From: Pseudomonas alloputida
GTDB taxonomy: Bacteria > Pseudomonadota > Gammaproteobacteria > Pseudomonadales > Pseudomonadaceae
NCBI RefSeq assembly: GCF_021283545.2
Contig: NZ_CP128540.1
Span: forward strand, 251,501 to 315,500
Length of the DNA: 64,000 nt
Direction of reading: 5' to 3'
The notes beneath the pieces are model-generated. The model ran no database searches, was not told the origin of the DNA, and saw only the letters and a list, made by a program, of their open reading frames with translations. Below, piece by piece: positions 54,828 through 64,000 of this stretch (its first letter is position 1; every line of letters starts with the position of its first letter). The position numbers were made by a program, and so were the translations under genes.

Positions 54828-54903
54828 TGGTGCCCAGAGACGGAGTCGAACCGCCGACACGAGGATTTTCAATCCTCTGCTCTACCGACTGAGCTATCTG
54901 GGC
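54828..54903 (-). tRNA. tRNA-Phe (anticodon GAA)
   Basis: 76 bases with encoded CCA. Acceptor GCCCAGA/TCTGGGC, D-arm GCTCAGTCGGTAGAGC, anticodon loop ATTGAAAAT (GAA), and T-arm GCGGTTCGACTCCGTC. Confidence 0.97.
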
Positions 54904-54993
54904 GACGAGGTGAATTAAATAGATTTCCGGACCGCTCGTCAACGACTTTTTGAAAAAATTTTAAATTAATTCCGTCGCTTACGATTTTTGGGG

Positions 54994-55266
54994 TCATTCG
55001 GCCGGTGGAACGTAGCCTTCGGCCTGGGCGTATTCTTCGCCGGCGAAAAACTTGTCCATCTCAGCCTGGAGGAATTTGCGGTCCTCGGCGTTCATCATGT
55101 TCAGGCGCTTCTCGTTGATCAGCATGGTCTGGTGCTTCTGCCAGTCGGCCCAGGCTTTCTGCGAGATGTGTTCGAAGATGTCCTGGCCCTTGGCACCGGG
55201 ATAGGGCGGGCGTTCCAGGCCTGGCAGTTCTTCTTGGTATTTGCGGCACATCACGGTGCGGGTCAT
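54994..55266 (-). CDS. yggX: Fe(2+)-trafficking protein YggX
   Basis: 90 aa. The start [20 protein letters not shown] with its single conserved Cys, and [19 protein letters not shown], are the YggX family pattern. It protects iron-sulfur clusters against oxidative damage. It overlaps mutY by four bases (ATGA); MutY carries such a cluster, and the two are commonly paired. Confidence 0.95.
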
Positions 55267-56330
55267 CGGGCGTCTCCTGCGATCAGTTCGTCGGCCGCGC
55301 GTTCAAGCAGCTTTTTCACCGGGGCGGCGAGGCCCAGGCGCGGCGGGGTGGCGAGGTTATACCAGAGCCAGTCGGCCTCGGCCACGTGCTCGCCGACCGG
55401 GTCGACGTGCACGAGCCATGGCTCGATCGCCAGCTGGAAGTGGCTGAAGGTATGGGTCAGGCCGTCCATGGCGTGGCGGCCAGCCAGGCGCAGGCCGTGC
55501 TGGTAGGCCAGGTCGTCGAGCTGGGCGATGTCGTCCAGCTCCGGGAGGCTCCACAAACCACCCCACAGGCCGCTGGAAGGGCGGCGGTAAAGCAGGATGG
55601 CGCCTTCGTGGTTGGCCAACAGTGGCATCAATGTGCGCCGTTGCGGCAGCGCCTTGCGCGGTTTGGGCTCGGGGTAGCGGGTTTCCTCGCCGTGCAGGTG
55701 CGCTTCGCAGCCGCGCTGCAACGGGCAGATCAGGCAACTGGGCTTGCTGCGCGTACACAGCGTGGCGCCCATGTCCATCATCGCCTGGGTGTAGTGGTTG
55801 GCGCGTTGTTGCGGGGTAAAGCGCTCGGCGGTGGCCCATAGCTGGTTGGCAACCTTGGGTTCGCCAGGGTAGCCGGCCTGGGCGGTGTAGCGTGCCAGCA
55901 CGCGCTTGACGTTGCCGTCGAGGATCGGTGCGCGGATGCCCATGCTGATGCTGGCGATGGCGCCGGCAGTGGAGCGGCCAATGCCGGGCAGCTCGGTAAG
56001 CTGCTCGACACTGCGCGGGAATTCGCCGCCATGTTGCTCGACGACGACCTTGGCGGCCTTTTGCAGGTTGCGTGCGCGGGTGTAGTAGCCAAGGCCCGTC
56101 CACAGGTGCAGCACTTCGTCCTCCGGTGCCTCGGCCAGGGCTTGCACCGTTGGCAGGGCCTGCATGAAGCGGTCGAAGTAATTGAGCACGGTGCTGACCT
56201 GGGTCTGCTGCAACATGATTTCCGACACCCACACCCGGTACGGCGTGATGCCCTGTTGCCAGGGCAGGTCGTGCCGGCCGTGCTCGTCATACCAGTCCAG
56301 CACTGCGCTGGAGAACTGCTCGGGGCTCAT
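55263..56330 (-). CDS. mutY: Adenine DNA glycosylase MutY
   Basis: 355 aa. HhH-GPD fold with [18 protein letters not shown] (catalytic Glu) and [16 protein letters not shown] (with the catalytic Asp further on). The 4Fe-4S cysteines are in [19 protein letters not shown]-terminal MutT-like domain (residues about 230-350) recognises 8-oxoguanine. It removes adenine mispaired with 8-oxoG. It overlaps the asmA-like gene upstream and yggX downstream. Confidence 0.96.
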
Positions 56331-58573
56331 CGGTTGAACAGCCCCTTGAGCGCGTCTTTCAGTTCCGGGCTCACTTTGTCTCCAAGTTTTTCGTCAAGTT
56401 TTTCATCGATCTTGTCTTTCAGGCGGTTGCCGGCCAGCTTGGCGGCAACCTTGCCCAGGCCGTTCTGGTCGAGGCGGCAGGCCTTTGCGCCGAGTTCCAG
56501 CGGACCACGGCAGCGCAGGGGGACTTCAACACCCACATAACGTTCGTTGACCTGGCAGGCCGGGTCCGGCATGGCACGCTGGTCGCCTTCGACGACTATG
56601 CCGATGTTGTAGTCCATGCCCAGCACGCGCAGGTCGAGGTCACCATGGCCATTGACGGTCAGGCCCGGGATGCGCGCCTTGAGGTCCGGGTTGCTGGCGA
56701 CGCCATTGCGTACCACCAGGCTGCCGCGCAGCTCCTGGAAGGGGGTGTCCTTGCCGCGTGGTTCGCTGCTCAGCGTCTTGCGATTGAGCGTGGCGATGGC
56801 TTGGCACAACTGCTGTTCCAGGTTGGCATTGACCAGCACGCCATCGTTGATGGCGAAGTTTGCGCTGCCGTTCAGGGTGTCGACCAGTGCTTTCTGGCTG
56901 TTACCGGTGGCTGTCAGATCACTGGTCAGGGTCAGCAGGCCCTTGACCGGCGGCGTCTGTTCCTTGCCTTCGGTCTTGATGAAGTGTTCCACCGGCACCC
57001 GCTGGATATTGGTGTTCACACCCAGCTGTGGCACGGCAGGGCGCACGTCGACCGTGCCCTTGGCTTCGAAGGTGCCGTTGTACAGCTCTCCGCGCAGGGT
57101 TTGCAGGGTCAGCAGGCCGCCTTGGCCAACGGCCTTGAGCTGGGCGCTCTCGATCGGCAGCTTATCCAGGGTCAACGAGCCGAAGGCCAGGTCGGCCTGC
57201 AGGTCGAGGGCGCGCAGACGGTCGACCGGCAGCAGCTTGTCGTCGCTCCATGCCACTTGTGTTGGGGCGTTGGGCAGTGGTGTGGTGCCGGCACCGGCTA
57301 CGGCGCTGGCCTCTTGTTGCTTGACCTCGGCCTGGCGCGCAGCGGTGGCGCCCTTGGCTTCTTCGCTCTTGGCCGGCAGGTAGCGGTCGGCGTCGAAGGT
57401 GTCGCCCTTAAGTTGCAGGCGCAGGGCTTGTTTGGCGAAATCTTCGACGGCCACGCGGCCGCTGAAGGTGCTGTCGTCCAGCTTCACCGCCAGGTCTTCC
57501 AGGGCCAGGCTGCTGGGTGTGCCCAGCAGGCGAGTCACCAGCTCCAGCTTGGCGAAGGCGGCCGGGTCGTTGGTGGCCGGCAGCGGGTGGCCAATGCTTT
57601 CAAGGAAGGCGCGCAGGTTGAACTGGGCGATGGACAGGCCGCCGCTCAGCTGGGGTGCCTTGTCCAGATCACGCAGGTTCAGCTCACCGAGGGCGCGCAG
57701 TTGGTTGGCCGAGACTTTCAGGCCGTTCCATGAGGCGACATTGGCGGCCAGGTCGACCAGCAGTTGGCCTTGGGCGGCGAAGGTCACGGTCTTGCCGCCG
57801 GTAGGCTCACCCGAGGTCTCGCCCGACAGGCGCATGTCTTCGAAGTTGTAGCGTTTGAGCTTGCGGTCGAAACGCAATTCGCCGGCCAGCTCGGTACGGG
57901 CCTTGATGCTCGGCTGGCTGGCGCTGATAAAGGCGCTGGCCTTGAGCGCAATGTTTGCGCCTTCGTGGATCGGGCCGGTGCTCAGCTGGATGCTTTCGGC
58001 GCTGTAGCTGTGGCCGGTCTTGGCATCGGTGTACTGCACGCGGGCGTTGTTCACGGTCAGGCTGTCGATGTCCAGCTTGATGGCGCGGTCGTTGCTGTTG
58101 GTGGTCGCAGGCGTCTGCTCGGCAGGTGCCTGTGCGGATGCATCGGTGCTTGCGCCATTCTGCGCGGGCAGCGGCTTGCCGATGTCCTCCCAGTTGCCAT
58201 GGCCCTGTTCGTCACGCGCCAGGGTCAGGTTCAGGCCCTCGACACGTACGTCGCTCATTTGCACTTCGCGGCGCAGCAGCGGCAGCACACGAACCGAAAG
58301 GCCAAGCATCTGCAGGTCGGCGAACGGTTCCTTGGGTTTGTTCAAGGTGGCGATGCTGGCTTCGTGCAGCTCCAGGCCCAGCCACGGGAACAGGCTCCAG
58401 CCGATGTCACCGTTGAGGGTCAGTTCGACGTGCGCCTTGTCGCGTGCCAGCTGGCGAATCTCGTCTTTGTAGTCGTTGGGATCAAAGAGGTGGGTCAGGG
58501 CGAAGCCCAGCGCCACGATGATCAGCAGTAACCCGAGAAGCCCCAGTCCCAGGATTTTGCCGAACGCTTTCAT
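56327..58573 (-). CDS. AsmA-family envelope protein
   Basis: 748 aa. One N-terminal membrane anchor (GKILGLGLLGLLLIIVALGFAL) followed by DPNDYKDEIRQLARDKAHVEL, the AsmA N-terminal signature, and a large periplasmic region of repeated beta-structure typical of AsmA/TAM proteins that move lipids across the envelope. Ala/Gln-rich linker at about residues 410-435. It is the first gene of the operon with mutY and yggX. Confidence 0.92.
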   Translation of the reverse strand: MKAFGKILGLGLLGLLLIIVALGFALTHLFDPNDYKDEIRQLARDKAHVELTLNGDIGWSLFPWLGLELHEASIATLNKPKEPFADLQMLGLSVRVLPLLRREVQMSDVRVEGLNLTLARDEQGHGNWEDIGKPLPAQNGASTDASAQAPAEQTPATTNSNDRAIKLDIDSLTVNNARVQYTDAKTGHSYSAESIQLSTGPIHEGANIALKASAFISASQPSIKARTELAGELRFDRKLKRYNFEDMRLSGETSGEPTGGKTVTFAAQGQLLVDLAANVASWNGLKVSANQLRALGELNLRDLDKAPQLSGGLSIAQFNLRAFLESIGHPLPATNDPAAFAKLELVTRLLGTPSSLALEDLAVKLDDSTFSGRVAVEDFAKQALRLQLKGDTFDADRYLPAKSEEAKGATAARQAEVKQQEASAVAGAGTTPLPNAPTQVAWSDDKLLPVDRLRALDLQADLAFGSLTLDKLPIESAQLKAVGQGGLLTLQTLRGELYNGTFEAKGTVDVRPAVPQLGVNTNIQRVPVEHFIKTEGKEQTPPVKGLLTLTSDLTATGNSQKALVDTLNGSANFAINDGVLVNANLEQQLCQAIATLNRKTLSSEPRGKDTPFQELRGSLVVRNGVASNPDLKARIPGLTVNGHGDLDLRVLGMDYNIGIVVEGDQRAMPDPACQVNERYVGVEVPLRCRGPLELGAKACRLDQNGLGKVAAKLAGNRLKDKIDEKLDEKLGDKVSPELKDALKGLFNR

Positions 58574-58657
58574 GGGCGAGTCCTTTTAGTCCGTTAGTGA
58601 GTTCAGGCGGCAGAGTATAACGCTGTCGCGGTTACCCCCGCTTGTACGACTAGAGAT

Positions 58658-58672
58658 GTAGGAAATTCCTAC
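58658..58672. promoter_or_regulatory. Palindrome upstream of OFA transporter
   Basis: GTAGGAAATTCCTAC, perfect 7-base arms around one central base, in the divergent gap 170 bases before the transporter start. It looks like a dimeric regulator site; the regulator is unknown. Confidence 0.5.
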
Positions 58673-58841
58673 GCCTGTATCAGAGAGTATGGCTTTCGAC
58701 AGCCTAATATTGAGCTTTTGCCGGGAACATGACCGTTTCAGTCAGGCGAAAATGAACGATGGCAGATTGCTTTCATGCTGCTTGATGCTGCTACCCTTGC
58801 GCCGCTTTGCGAGCACCCTCCCTATAACAAGGATCAGATTC

Positions 58842-60503
58842 ATGACCAGTACCGTCGCGACGGGAACCTTGGCCAGTGAGCCAGGCTTCCTGTCGAAGGA
58901 ACGCATAATCGCCCGCCCGGGCTTCAACCGCTGGCTGGTCCCACCAGCTGCCCTGGCCATTCACCTGTGCATCGGTATGGCCTACGGCTTCTCGGTATTC
59001 TGGCTGCCTTTGTCGCAAGCCCTGGGGATCACCGCCCCCGTCGCCTGTGCGGCAGACATGGGCTTCATGGCCCGGATGTTCAGCGCCGAATGCGACTGGC
59101 CAATCTCGATGCTGAGCTGGATCTATACCCTGTTCTTCGTCTTCCTCGGCTGCTCGGCGGCGGTGCTGGGCGGCTGGCTGGAGCACGCCGGCCCGCGCAA
59201 GGCTGGCTTGGTGTCGGCCTTGTGCTGGTGCGGTGGCATGCTGCTTTCGGCGATAGGTGTGAAAACCCATCAGCTGTGGCTGATGTGGCTTGGCTCGGGC
59301 GTGATTGGCGGTATCGGTCTGGGCCTGGGCTACATCTCACCCGTGTCGACCTTGATCAAGTGGTTCCCGGACAAACGCGGCATGGCCACCGGTATGGCGA
59401 TCATGGGCTTCGGCGGCGGGGCCATGGTCGGGGCGCCGCTGGCCACCGCGCTTATGGGGCATTTTGGCAATGAGCACGAGGTTGGCGTATGGCAGAGCTT
59501 TGTCGCCATGGCGGCGATCTACTTCGTGTTCATGACCGCTGGCGCCCTGGCGTATCGCGTACCACCGACCGGCTGGAAGCCTGAAGGCTGGGCTGCGCCG
59601 TTGAAGAATGCCGGTAACGCCATGGTCACCGACCGTCATGTGCACGTCAGTGTGGCCTGGAAGACCCCGCAGTTCGCGCTTATCTGGCTGGTGCTGTGCC
59701 TGAACGTGTCGGCGGGCATCGGCATTTTGGGCATGGCTTCACCGCTGCTGCAGGAAGTGTTCGCCGGTAAATTACTGGGCAACGAACTGACCTTCAGCCA
59801 GCTGAGCACTGCGCAGTTGGCGCAGATTGCCGCGATCGCCGCCGGCTTTACCGGCCTGCTGAGCCTGTTCAACATTGGCGGCCGGTTCTTCTGGGCATCG
59901 TTCTCCGACTACATCGGCCGCAAGAACACCTACTTTGCCTTCTTCGCCTTGGGTGTGGGCTTGTACAGCCTGGTGCCGAACATGGGGCACCTGGGCAACG
60001 TGGCGCTTTTCGTGGCAGCGTTCTGCATCATCCTATCGATGTATGGCGGTGGTTTTGCAACGGTGCCGGCCTACCTGGCCGACCTGTTCGGCACGCAGAT
60101 GGTGGGTGCCATCCATGGCCGCCTGCTGACCGCCTGGGCGGCAGCGGGGGTGCTGGGGCCGGTGCTGATCACCTACCTGCGCGAGTATCAACTGGCAGCG
60201 GGCGTGGAGCGGGCGGCGGCTTATGACATGACCTTGTACATCCTCGCGAGTCTGCTGGTGCTGGGCTTTATCTGCAACATGCTGGTGCGCCCAGTGGCCG
60301 ACAAGCACTTCATGAGTGATGCCGAACTGGCGGCCGAGCGGGCGTTGAGCCATGACAAGGGCGCCGATGGGGCGCGGTCGCTGGAGTGGAAAGCGGCGCC
60401 AGGCAGCCTGCCACTGGTGCTGCTGGCCTGGGCGGTGGTGGTCGTGCCGTTGGCCTGGGGTGTGTGGGTGACACTGCAGAAGACTGCTGTCCTGTTCCAT
60501 TGA
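58842..60503 (+). CDS. OFA-family major-facilitator transporter
   Basis: 553 aa with about twelve transmembrane segments and extended loops. RPGFNRWLVPPAALAIHLCIGM and AYGFSVFWLPLSQALGI are typical of the oxalate/formate antiporter group. It may carry an organic anion; substrate unknown. The start MTSTVATGTL has AAGGA upstream; earlier in-frame starts would give an out-of-family extension. A REP lies downstream. Confidence 0.88.
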   Translation: MTSTVATGTLASEPGFLSKERIIARPGFNRWLVPPAALAIHLCIGMAYGFSVFWLPLSQALGITAPVACAADMGFMARMFSAECDWPISMLSWIYTLFFVFLGCSAAVLGGWLEHAGPRKAGLVSALCWCGGMLLSAIGVKTHQLWLMWLGSGVIGGIGLGLGYISPVSTLIKWFPDKRGMATGMAIMGFGGGAMVGAPLATALMGHFGNEHEVGVWQSFVAMAAIYFVFMTAGALAYRVPPTGWKPEGWAAPLKNAGNAMVTDRHVHVSVAWKTPQFALIWLVLCLNVSAGIGILGMASPLLQEVFAGKLLGNELTFSQLSTAQLAQIAAIAAGFTGLLSLFNIGGRFFWASFSDYIGRKNTYFAFFALGVGLYSLVPNMGHLGNVALFVAAFCIILSMYGGGFATVPAYLADLFGTQMVGAIHGRLLTAWAAAGVLGPVLITYLREYQLAAGVERAAAYDMTLYILASLLVLGFICNMLVRPVADKHFMSDAELAAERALSHDKGADGARSLEWKAAPGSLPLVLLAWAVVVVPLAWGVWVTLQKTAVLFH

Positions 60504-60538
60504 TGTAACTGCATGGGTGCGCTTTGCTGCGCGGTCCC

Positions 60539-60585
60539 TTTGGGAGCGGCCTTGTGTCGCGATGGGCTGCAAAGCAGCCCCCATT
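60539..60585. repeat. REP element
   Basis: GGGAGCGGCCTTGTGTCGCG followed by GGGCTGCAAAGCAGCCC, a REP with an adjacent perfect small stem. Confidence 0.75.
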
Positions 60586-60721
60586 ACGCAGTTGTATAGA
60601 CCTGTAGCAGCATCCAGCCCGCGTAAAACCTGGCTTTGCCATATGTCATCCGCGTTTCAAGCTGGCGCGTTCTGGGCCTATAATGAAACCCTTTTCGCCC
60701 AATGATTTTGCGGAGCTGGTG

Positions 60722-61315
60722 ATGGTTGAACGTAAGGCTTCCGTCGAGCGCAATACCCTGGAAACCCAGGTCAAGTGCTCGATCAACCTCGATGGCAGCG
60801 GCAAGGCCCGATTCGATATCGGTGTGCCCTTCCTTGAACACATGCTGGACCAGATCGCCCGCCATGGGTTGATCGATCTGGATATCGAGTGCAAGGGTGA
60901 TACGCATATCGACGATCACCATACCGTCGAAGACGTCGGCATCACCCTGGGCATGGCATTCGCCCAGGCCATCGGTGACAAGAAAGGTATCTTCCGCTAC
61001 GGCCACGCCTACGTGCCGCTGGACGAAGCGCTGTCACGCGTGGTCATCGACTTCTCTGGCCGCCCAGGCCTGCAGATGCACGTACCGTATACCCGTGCCA
61101 GCGTTGGCGGCTTCGATGTCGACCTGTTCCAGGAGTTTTTCCAGGGCTTCGTCAACCACGCCCTGGTAACCCTGCATATCGACAACCTGCGTGGCCACAA
61201 CACCCACCACCAGATCGAAACCGTATTCAAGGCTTTCGGCCGCGCTCTGCGCATGGCCATCACCCTCGACGAGCGTATGGCCGGGCAGATGCCTTCCACC
61301 AAAGGGTGCCTGTAA
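60722..61315 (+). CDS. hisB: Imidazoleglycerol-phosphate dehydratase HisB
   Basis: 197 aa monofunctional enzyme of histidine synthesis. Metal-binding His motifs are [15 protein letters not shown] (about residue 65) and [31 protein letters not shown] is also typical. The start [11 protein letters not shown] at 60722 is chosen; upstream in-frame codons have no ribosome site. It opens the cluster hisB-hisH-DUF2164-hisA-hisF; hisH begins right after its stop. Confidence 0.96.
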   Translation: MVERKASVERNTLETQVKCSINLDGSGKARFDIGVPFLEHMLDQIARHGLIDLDIECKGDTHIDDHHTVEDVGITLGMAFAQAIGDKKGIFRYGHAYVPLDEALSRVVIDFSGRPGLQMHVPYTRASVGGFDVDLFQEFFQGFVNHALVTLHIDNLRGHNTHHQIETVFKAFGRALRMAITLDERMAGQMPSTKGCL

Positions 61316-61954
61316 ATGCAAACGGTAGCCGTAATCGACTATGGCATGGGTAACCTGCACTCGGTGGCCAAGGCGCTTGAGCACGTAGGTGCCGGTAAAG
61401 TGCTGGTTACCAGCGATGCCTCAGTGATCCGCGAGGCCGACCGTGTGGTGTTCCCGGGCGTGGGCGCGATTCGCGACTGCATGGCCGAGATCCGCCGCCT
61501 GGGCTTCGACAGCCTGGTGCGCGAAGTCAGCCAGGACCGCCCGTTCCTCGGCATCTGCGTCGGTATGCAGGCGCTGCTCGAGCACAGTGAGGAAAACGCC
61601 GGCGTCGACTGCATTGGCCTGTTCCCTGGCCAGGTGCGCTTTTTCGGCAAAGACCTGCAAGAAGAGGGCGAGCACCTGAAGGTGCCGCACATGGGCTGGA
61701 ACGAAGTCAGCCAGACCATCGACCACCCGCTGTGGCACGACATCCCTGATCGCGCACGTTTCTACTTCGTGCACAGCTACTACATCAATGCCGGCAAGCC
61801 GGGCCAGGTGGTGGGTCGCGGTCACTATGGCGTCGATTTCGCCGCAGCGCTGGCCGACGGTTCGCGTTTTGCCGTGCAGTTCCACCCGGAGAAGAGCCAT
61901 ACCCATGGCCTGCAGCTGCTGCAGAACTTCATCGCCTGGGACGGGCGCTGGTAA
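61316..61954 (+). CDS. hisH: Imidazole glycerol phosphate synthase glutaminase subunit HisH
   Basis: 212 aa class-I glutaminase. Nucleophile Cys in [16 protein letters not shown]; catalytic His/Glu in [15 protein letters not shown]. It supplies ammonia to HisF. It is directly after hisB and directly before the DUF2164 gene. Confidence 0.96.
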   Translation: MQTVAVIDYGMGNLHSVAKALEHVGAGKVLVTSDASVIREADRVVFPGVGAIRDCMAEIRRLGFDSLVREVSQDRPFLGICVGMQALLEHSEENAGVDCIGLFPGQVRFFGKDLQEEGEHLKVPHMGWNEVSQTIDHPLWHDIPDRARFYFVHSYYINAGKPGQVVGRGHYGVDFAAALADGSRFAVQFHPEKSHTHGLQLLQNFIAWDGRW

Positions 61955-62215
61955 ATGAGCAGGTCGAAGACCAAGGCCCCGACCATCACCCTGGCCCCCG
62001 AGCAGGAGCGCGATGCGCTCGACACCTTGAAGCGTTTTCTCGAAGACCGCTTCGAGCTGCAGTTGGGGTCGTTCGAGGTGGCCGAGGTCCTCGAGCTGTT
62101 CAGCAAAGAGATTGCACCCCATTACTACAACAGGGCGATTGCCGATGTTCAGCTGCACCTCAAGGAGCGGTTCGAGAGCATCGAAAGCGACCTGTGGGCA
62201 CTCGAGAAGCCCTGA
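61955..62215 (+). CDS. DUF2164 protein in the histidine operon
   Basis: 86 aa starting one base after the hisH stop. KTKAPTITLAPEQERDALDTL and FSKEIAPHYYNRAIADVQ are DUF2164 features. The function is unknown; it is acidic and probably helical. Its position inside the his cluster is common in Pseudomonas, but no role in histidine synthesis is shown. Confidence 0.88.
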   Translation: MSRSKTKAPTITLAPEQERDALDTLKRFLEDRFELQLGSFEVAEVLELFSKEIAPHYYNRAIADVQLHLKERFESIESDLWALEKP

Positions 62216-62242
62216 AACCCAACAAATAGACAGGTTCCCAAG

Positions 62243-62980
62243 ATGCTGATTATCCCCGCTATCGATCTGAAGGACGGTGCTTGCGTGCGCCTGCGCCAGG
62301 GCCGCATGGAAGACTCTACGGTATTTTCCGACGACCCGGTGAGCATGGCCGCCAAGTGGGTCGAGGGTGGCTGCCGCCGCCTGCACCTGGTCGACCTCAA
62401 CGGCGCCTTCGAAGGCCAGCCGGTCAATGGTGAAGTGGTTACCGCCATCGCCAAGCGCTACCCGAACCTGCCGATCCAGATCGGCGGCGGTATCCGTTCG
62501 CTGGAAACCATCGAACACTACGTCAAGGCTGGCGTCAGCTACGTGATCATCGGCACCAAGGCCGTCAAGCAGCCCGAGTTCGTCGCTGAAGCGTGCAAAG
62601 CCTTCCCGGGCAAGGTCATCGTCGGCCTGGACGCCAAGGACGGTTTCGTCGCCACCGACGGTTGGGCCGAAGTGAGCTCGGTGCAGGTCATCGACCTGGC
62701 CAAGCGTTTCGAGGCCGATGGCGTCTCGGCGATCGTCTACACCGACATTGCCAAGGACGGCATGATGCAGGGCTGCAACGTGCCCTTCACCAAGGCACTG
62801 GCTGAAGCCACCCGTATCCCGGTGATCGCCTCGGGCGGCATTCACAACCTGGGTGACATCAAGGCCCTGCTGGACGCCAAGGCCCCGGGCATCATCGGCG
62901 CCATCACCGGCCGTGCCATCTACGAAGGCACCCTGGATGTCGCTGAGGCCCAGGCCTTCTGTGACAACTACCAAGGCTGA
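62243..62980 (+). CDS. hisA: ProFAR isomerase HisA
   Basis: 245-aa TIM barrel. Catalytic Asp in [17 protein letters not shown]; phosphate sites at QIGGGIRS and ASGGIHN, second catalytic Asp in [11 protein letters not shown]. It isomerises ProFAR to PRFAR for HisF-HisH. hisF follows after 10 bases. Confidence 0.97.
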   Translation: MLIIPAIDLKDGACVRLRQGRMEDSTVFSDDPVSMAAKWVEGGCRRLHLVDLNGAFEGQPVNGEVVTAIAKRYPNLPIQIGGGIRSLETIEHYVKAGVSYVIIGTKAVKQPEFVAEACKAFPGKVIVGLDAKDGFVATDGWAEVSSVQVIDLAKRFEADGVSAIVYTDIAKDGMMQGCNVPFTKALAEATRIPVIASGGIHNLGDIKALLDAKAPGIIGAITGRAIYEGTLDVAEAQAFCDNYQG

Positions 62981-62990
62981 GGACTGAACC

Positions 62991-63761
62991 ATGGCACTGG
63001 CCAAGCGCATTATCCCTTGCCTGGACGTGGACAACGGCCGGGTGGTCAAGGGCGTCAAGTTCGAGAACATCCGTGATGCCGGCGACCCGGTGGAAATCGC
63101 CCGTCGCTACGACGAGCAAGGTGCCGACGAAATCACCTTTCTCGACATCACCGCCAGCGTCGATGGGCGCGACACCACGCTGCATACCGTCGAGCGCATG
63201 GCCAGCCAGGTGTTCATCCCGCTGACGGTTGGTGGTGGCGTGCGGACCGTGCAGGACATCCGCAACCTGCTCAACGCCGGTGCCGACAAGGTCTCGATCA
63301 ACACCGCCGCGGTGTTCAACCCAGAGTTTGTCGGTGAGGCGGCGGACCGTTTCGGTTCGCAGTGCATCGTTGTCGCCATCGATGCCAAGAAAGTGTCCGG
63401 GCCAGGTGAAGCGCCGCGCTGGGAGATTTTCACTCACGGCGGGCGCAAGCCGACCGGGCTGGATGCAGTCGAGTGGGCGAAGAAGATGGAAGGCCTGGGC
63501 GCTGGCGAGATCCTGCTGACCAGCATGGACCAGGACGGCATGAAGAACGGCTTCGACCTGGGCGTTACCCGGGCTATCAGTGATGCGCTGGGGATTCCGG
63601 TGATTGCCTCGGGGGGGGTGGGTAACCTGCAGCACCTGGCAGACGGCATTCTGGAAGGGCATGCCAGCGCGGTGCTGGCGGCCAGCATCTTCCACTTTGG
63701 CGAGTACACAGTGCCGGAGGCCAAGGCCTACATGGCTTCGCGCGGGATCGTCGTTCGCTGA
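62991..63761 (+). CDS. hisF: Imidazole glycerol phosphate synthase cyclase HisF
   Basis: 256-aa TIM barrel. Catalytic Asp in [17 protein letters not shown], and [15 protein letters not shown]; phosphate site [11 protein letters not shown]. With HisH it makes IGP and AICAR. It ends the histidine cluster; a long REP hairpin lies after it. Confidence 0.97.
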   Translation: MALAKRIIPCLDVDNGRVVKGVKFENIRDAGDPVEIARRYDEQGADEITFLDITASVDGRDTTLHTVERMASQVFIPLTVGGGVRTVQDIRNLLNAGADKVSINTAAVFNPEFVGEAADRFGSQCIVVAIDAKKVSGPGEAPRWEIFTHGGRKPTGLDAVEWAKKMEGLGAGEILLTSMDQDGMKNGFDLGVTRAISDALGIPVIASGGVGNLQHLADGILEGHASAVLAASIFHFGEYTVPEAKAYMASRGIVVR

Positions 63762-63786
63762 TCCATTGACCGGGGCTGCTTTGCAG

Positions 63787-63856
63787 CCCTTCGCGGGCAC
63801 GCCCGCTCCCACAGGTTTGCTGAGATCTCTGTGGGAGCGGGCGTGCCCGCGAAGGG
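63787..63856. repeat. Inverted REP pair, perfect 28-bp arms
   Basis: 63787-63814 is exactly complementary to 63829-63856 (core TTCGCGGGCACGCCCGCTC), 14-base loop. It separates hisF from the convergent transporter gene. Confidence 0.93.
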
Positions 63857-63878
63857 CCGCGAAGCGGCCCCAATTGCT

Positions 63879-64000
63879 TCAACCGTGGTTCTTGCCGAGC
63901 AGCGCGTGGTAAAGCTCGGTATCCCCGAGTATCCCCACCACCCTGTCGTTATCCTGCAGCACCAGCTTGTTGCCGGTTTGATAACGAATCTGCAGTGCCT
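63879..64000 (-). CDS. Glycine betaine/choline ABC transporter ATPase, C-terminal end (partial)
   Basis: Only the last 39 residues are in the window: ALQIRYQTGNKLVLQDNDR then VVGILGDTELYHALLGKNHG. This is the end of a CBS domain as in OpuA/ChoV-type ATPases. The identification rests on this short tail and on the usual neighbourhood after hisF in P. putida, so it is tentative. Confidence 0.55.
   Translation of the reverse strand, partial: ALQIRYQTGNKLVLQDNDRVVGILGDTELYHALLGKNHG

Noticed and set aside
61421..63070. 549-aa minus-strand frame across hisH, DUF2164 and hisA
   Set aside because: It spans several real genes on the other strand. It is a third-position GC artefact.

Overview
The window comes from a Pseudomonas of the P. 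putida group. It is GC-rich, and it carries the gene order tex-ompR-envZ, rimK, hslR-hslO-pckA, fdhD, dctB-dctD, aguA, OprD-family porin, mutY and hisBHAF. Many intergenic gaps hold the REP palindromes (cores such as CTTCGCGGG) typical of this group. Almost all of it is core chromosome, apart from a block of accessory DNA at about 36.8-45.7 kb.

0-24.5 kb: a partial TetR regulator, gshA, a thioesterase and tex (minus strand); ompR-envZ; rimK with its zinc-protease partner; the heat-shock factors hslR and hslO around a PAP2 phosphatase; pckA; a glycine-zipper protein; a YdeP-type molybdopterin oxidoreductase coupled to fdhD; a BON-LysM protein; yrfG, nudE and cysQ; the dctB-dctD two-component system; and rfbC.

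24.5-36.8 kb: aguA, then an iron and outer-membrane block. It holds a TonB-dependent receptor with a possible Fur site, an OprD-family porin, a membrane-linked FMN glutamate-synthase-like protein, a PfeS/PfeR-like two-component system divergent from a second TonB receptor, and a DUF3079 gene.

36.8-45.8 kb: accessory DNA stacked beside tRNA-Thr(TGT). From the left these are a HigBA toxin-antitoxin operon with a perfect operator palindrome over its promoter, a decayed integrase fragment, a truncated Gp49/RelE-like toxin facing an XRE antitoxin, an imperfect copy of the tRNA 3' end, a large STAND NTPase with a HEPN-like RNxxxxH motif and C-terminal TPR-like repeats, a 91-aa protein, an Integrase_1-type recombinase, a palindrome-rich region with DnaA-box-like sites, and a P4-type integrase beside the tRNA. 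The STAND gene is the best candidate for a little-described (possibly anti-phage) system.

45.8-64 kb: a small lipoprotein, a DUF3077-like gene with a structured leader, a methyltransferase, a basic-amino-acid ABC transporter (ATPase, binding protein, two permeases), a GABA-type permease, tRNA-Phe, asmA-mutY-yggX, an OFA-family transporter, the histidine genes hisB-hisH-DUF2164-hisA-hisF, and the 3' end of a glycine-betaine/choline ABC ATPase.

Starts were chosen by eye from ribosome-binding sites and family length. No database search was run, so family names rest on motif recognition.
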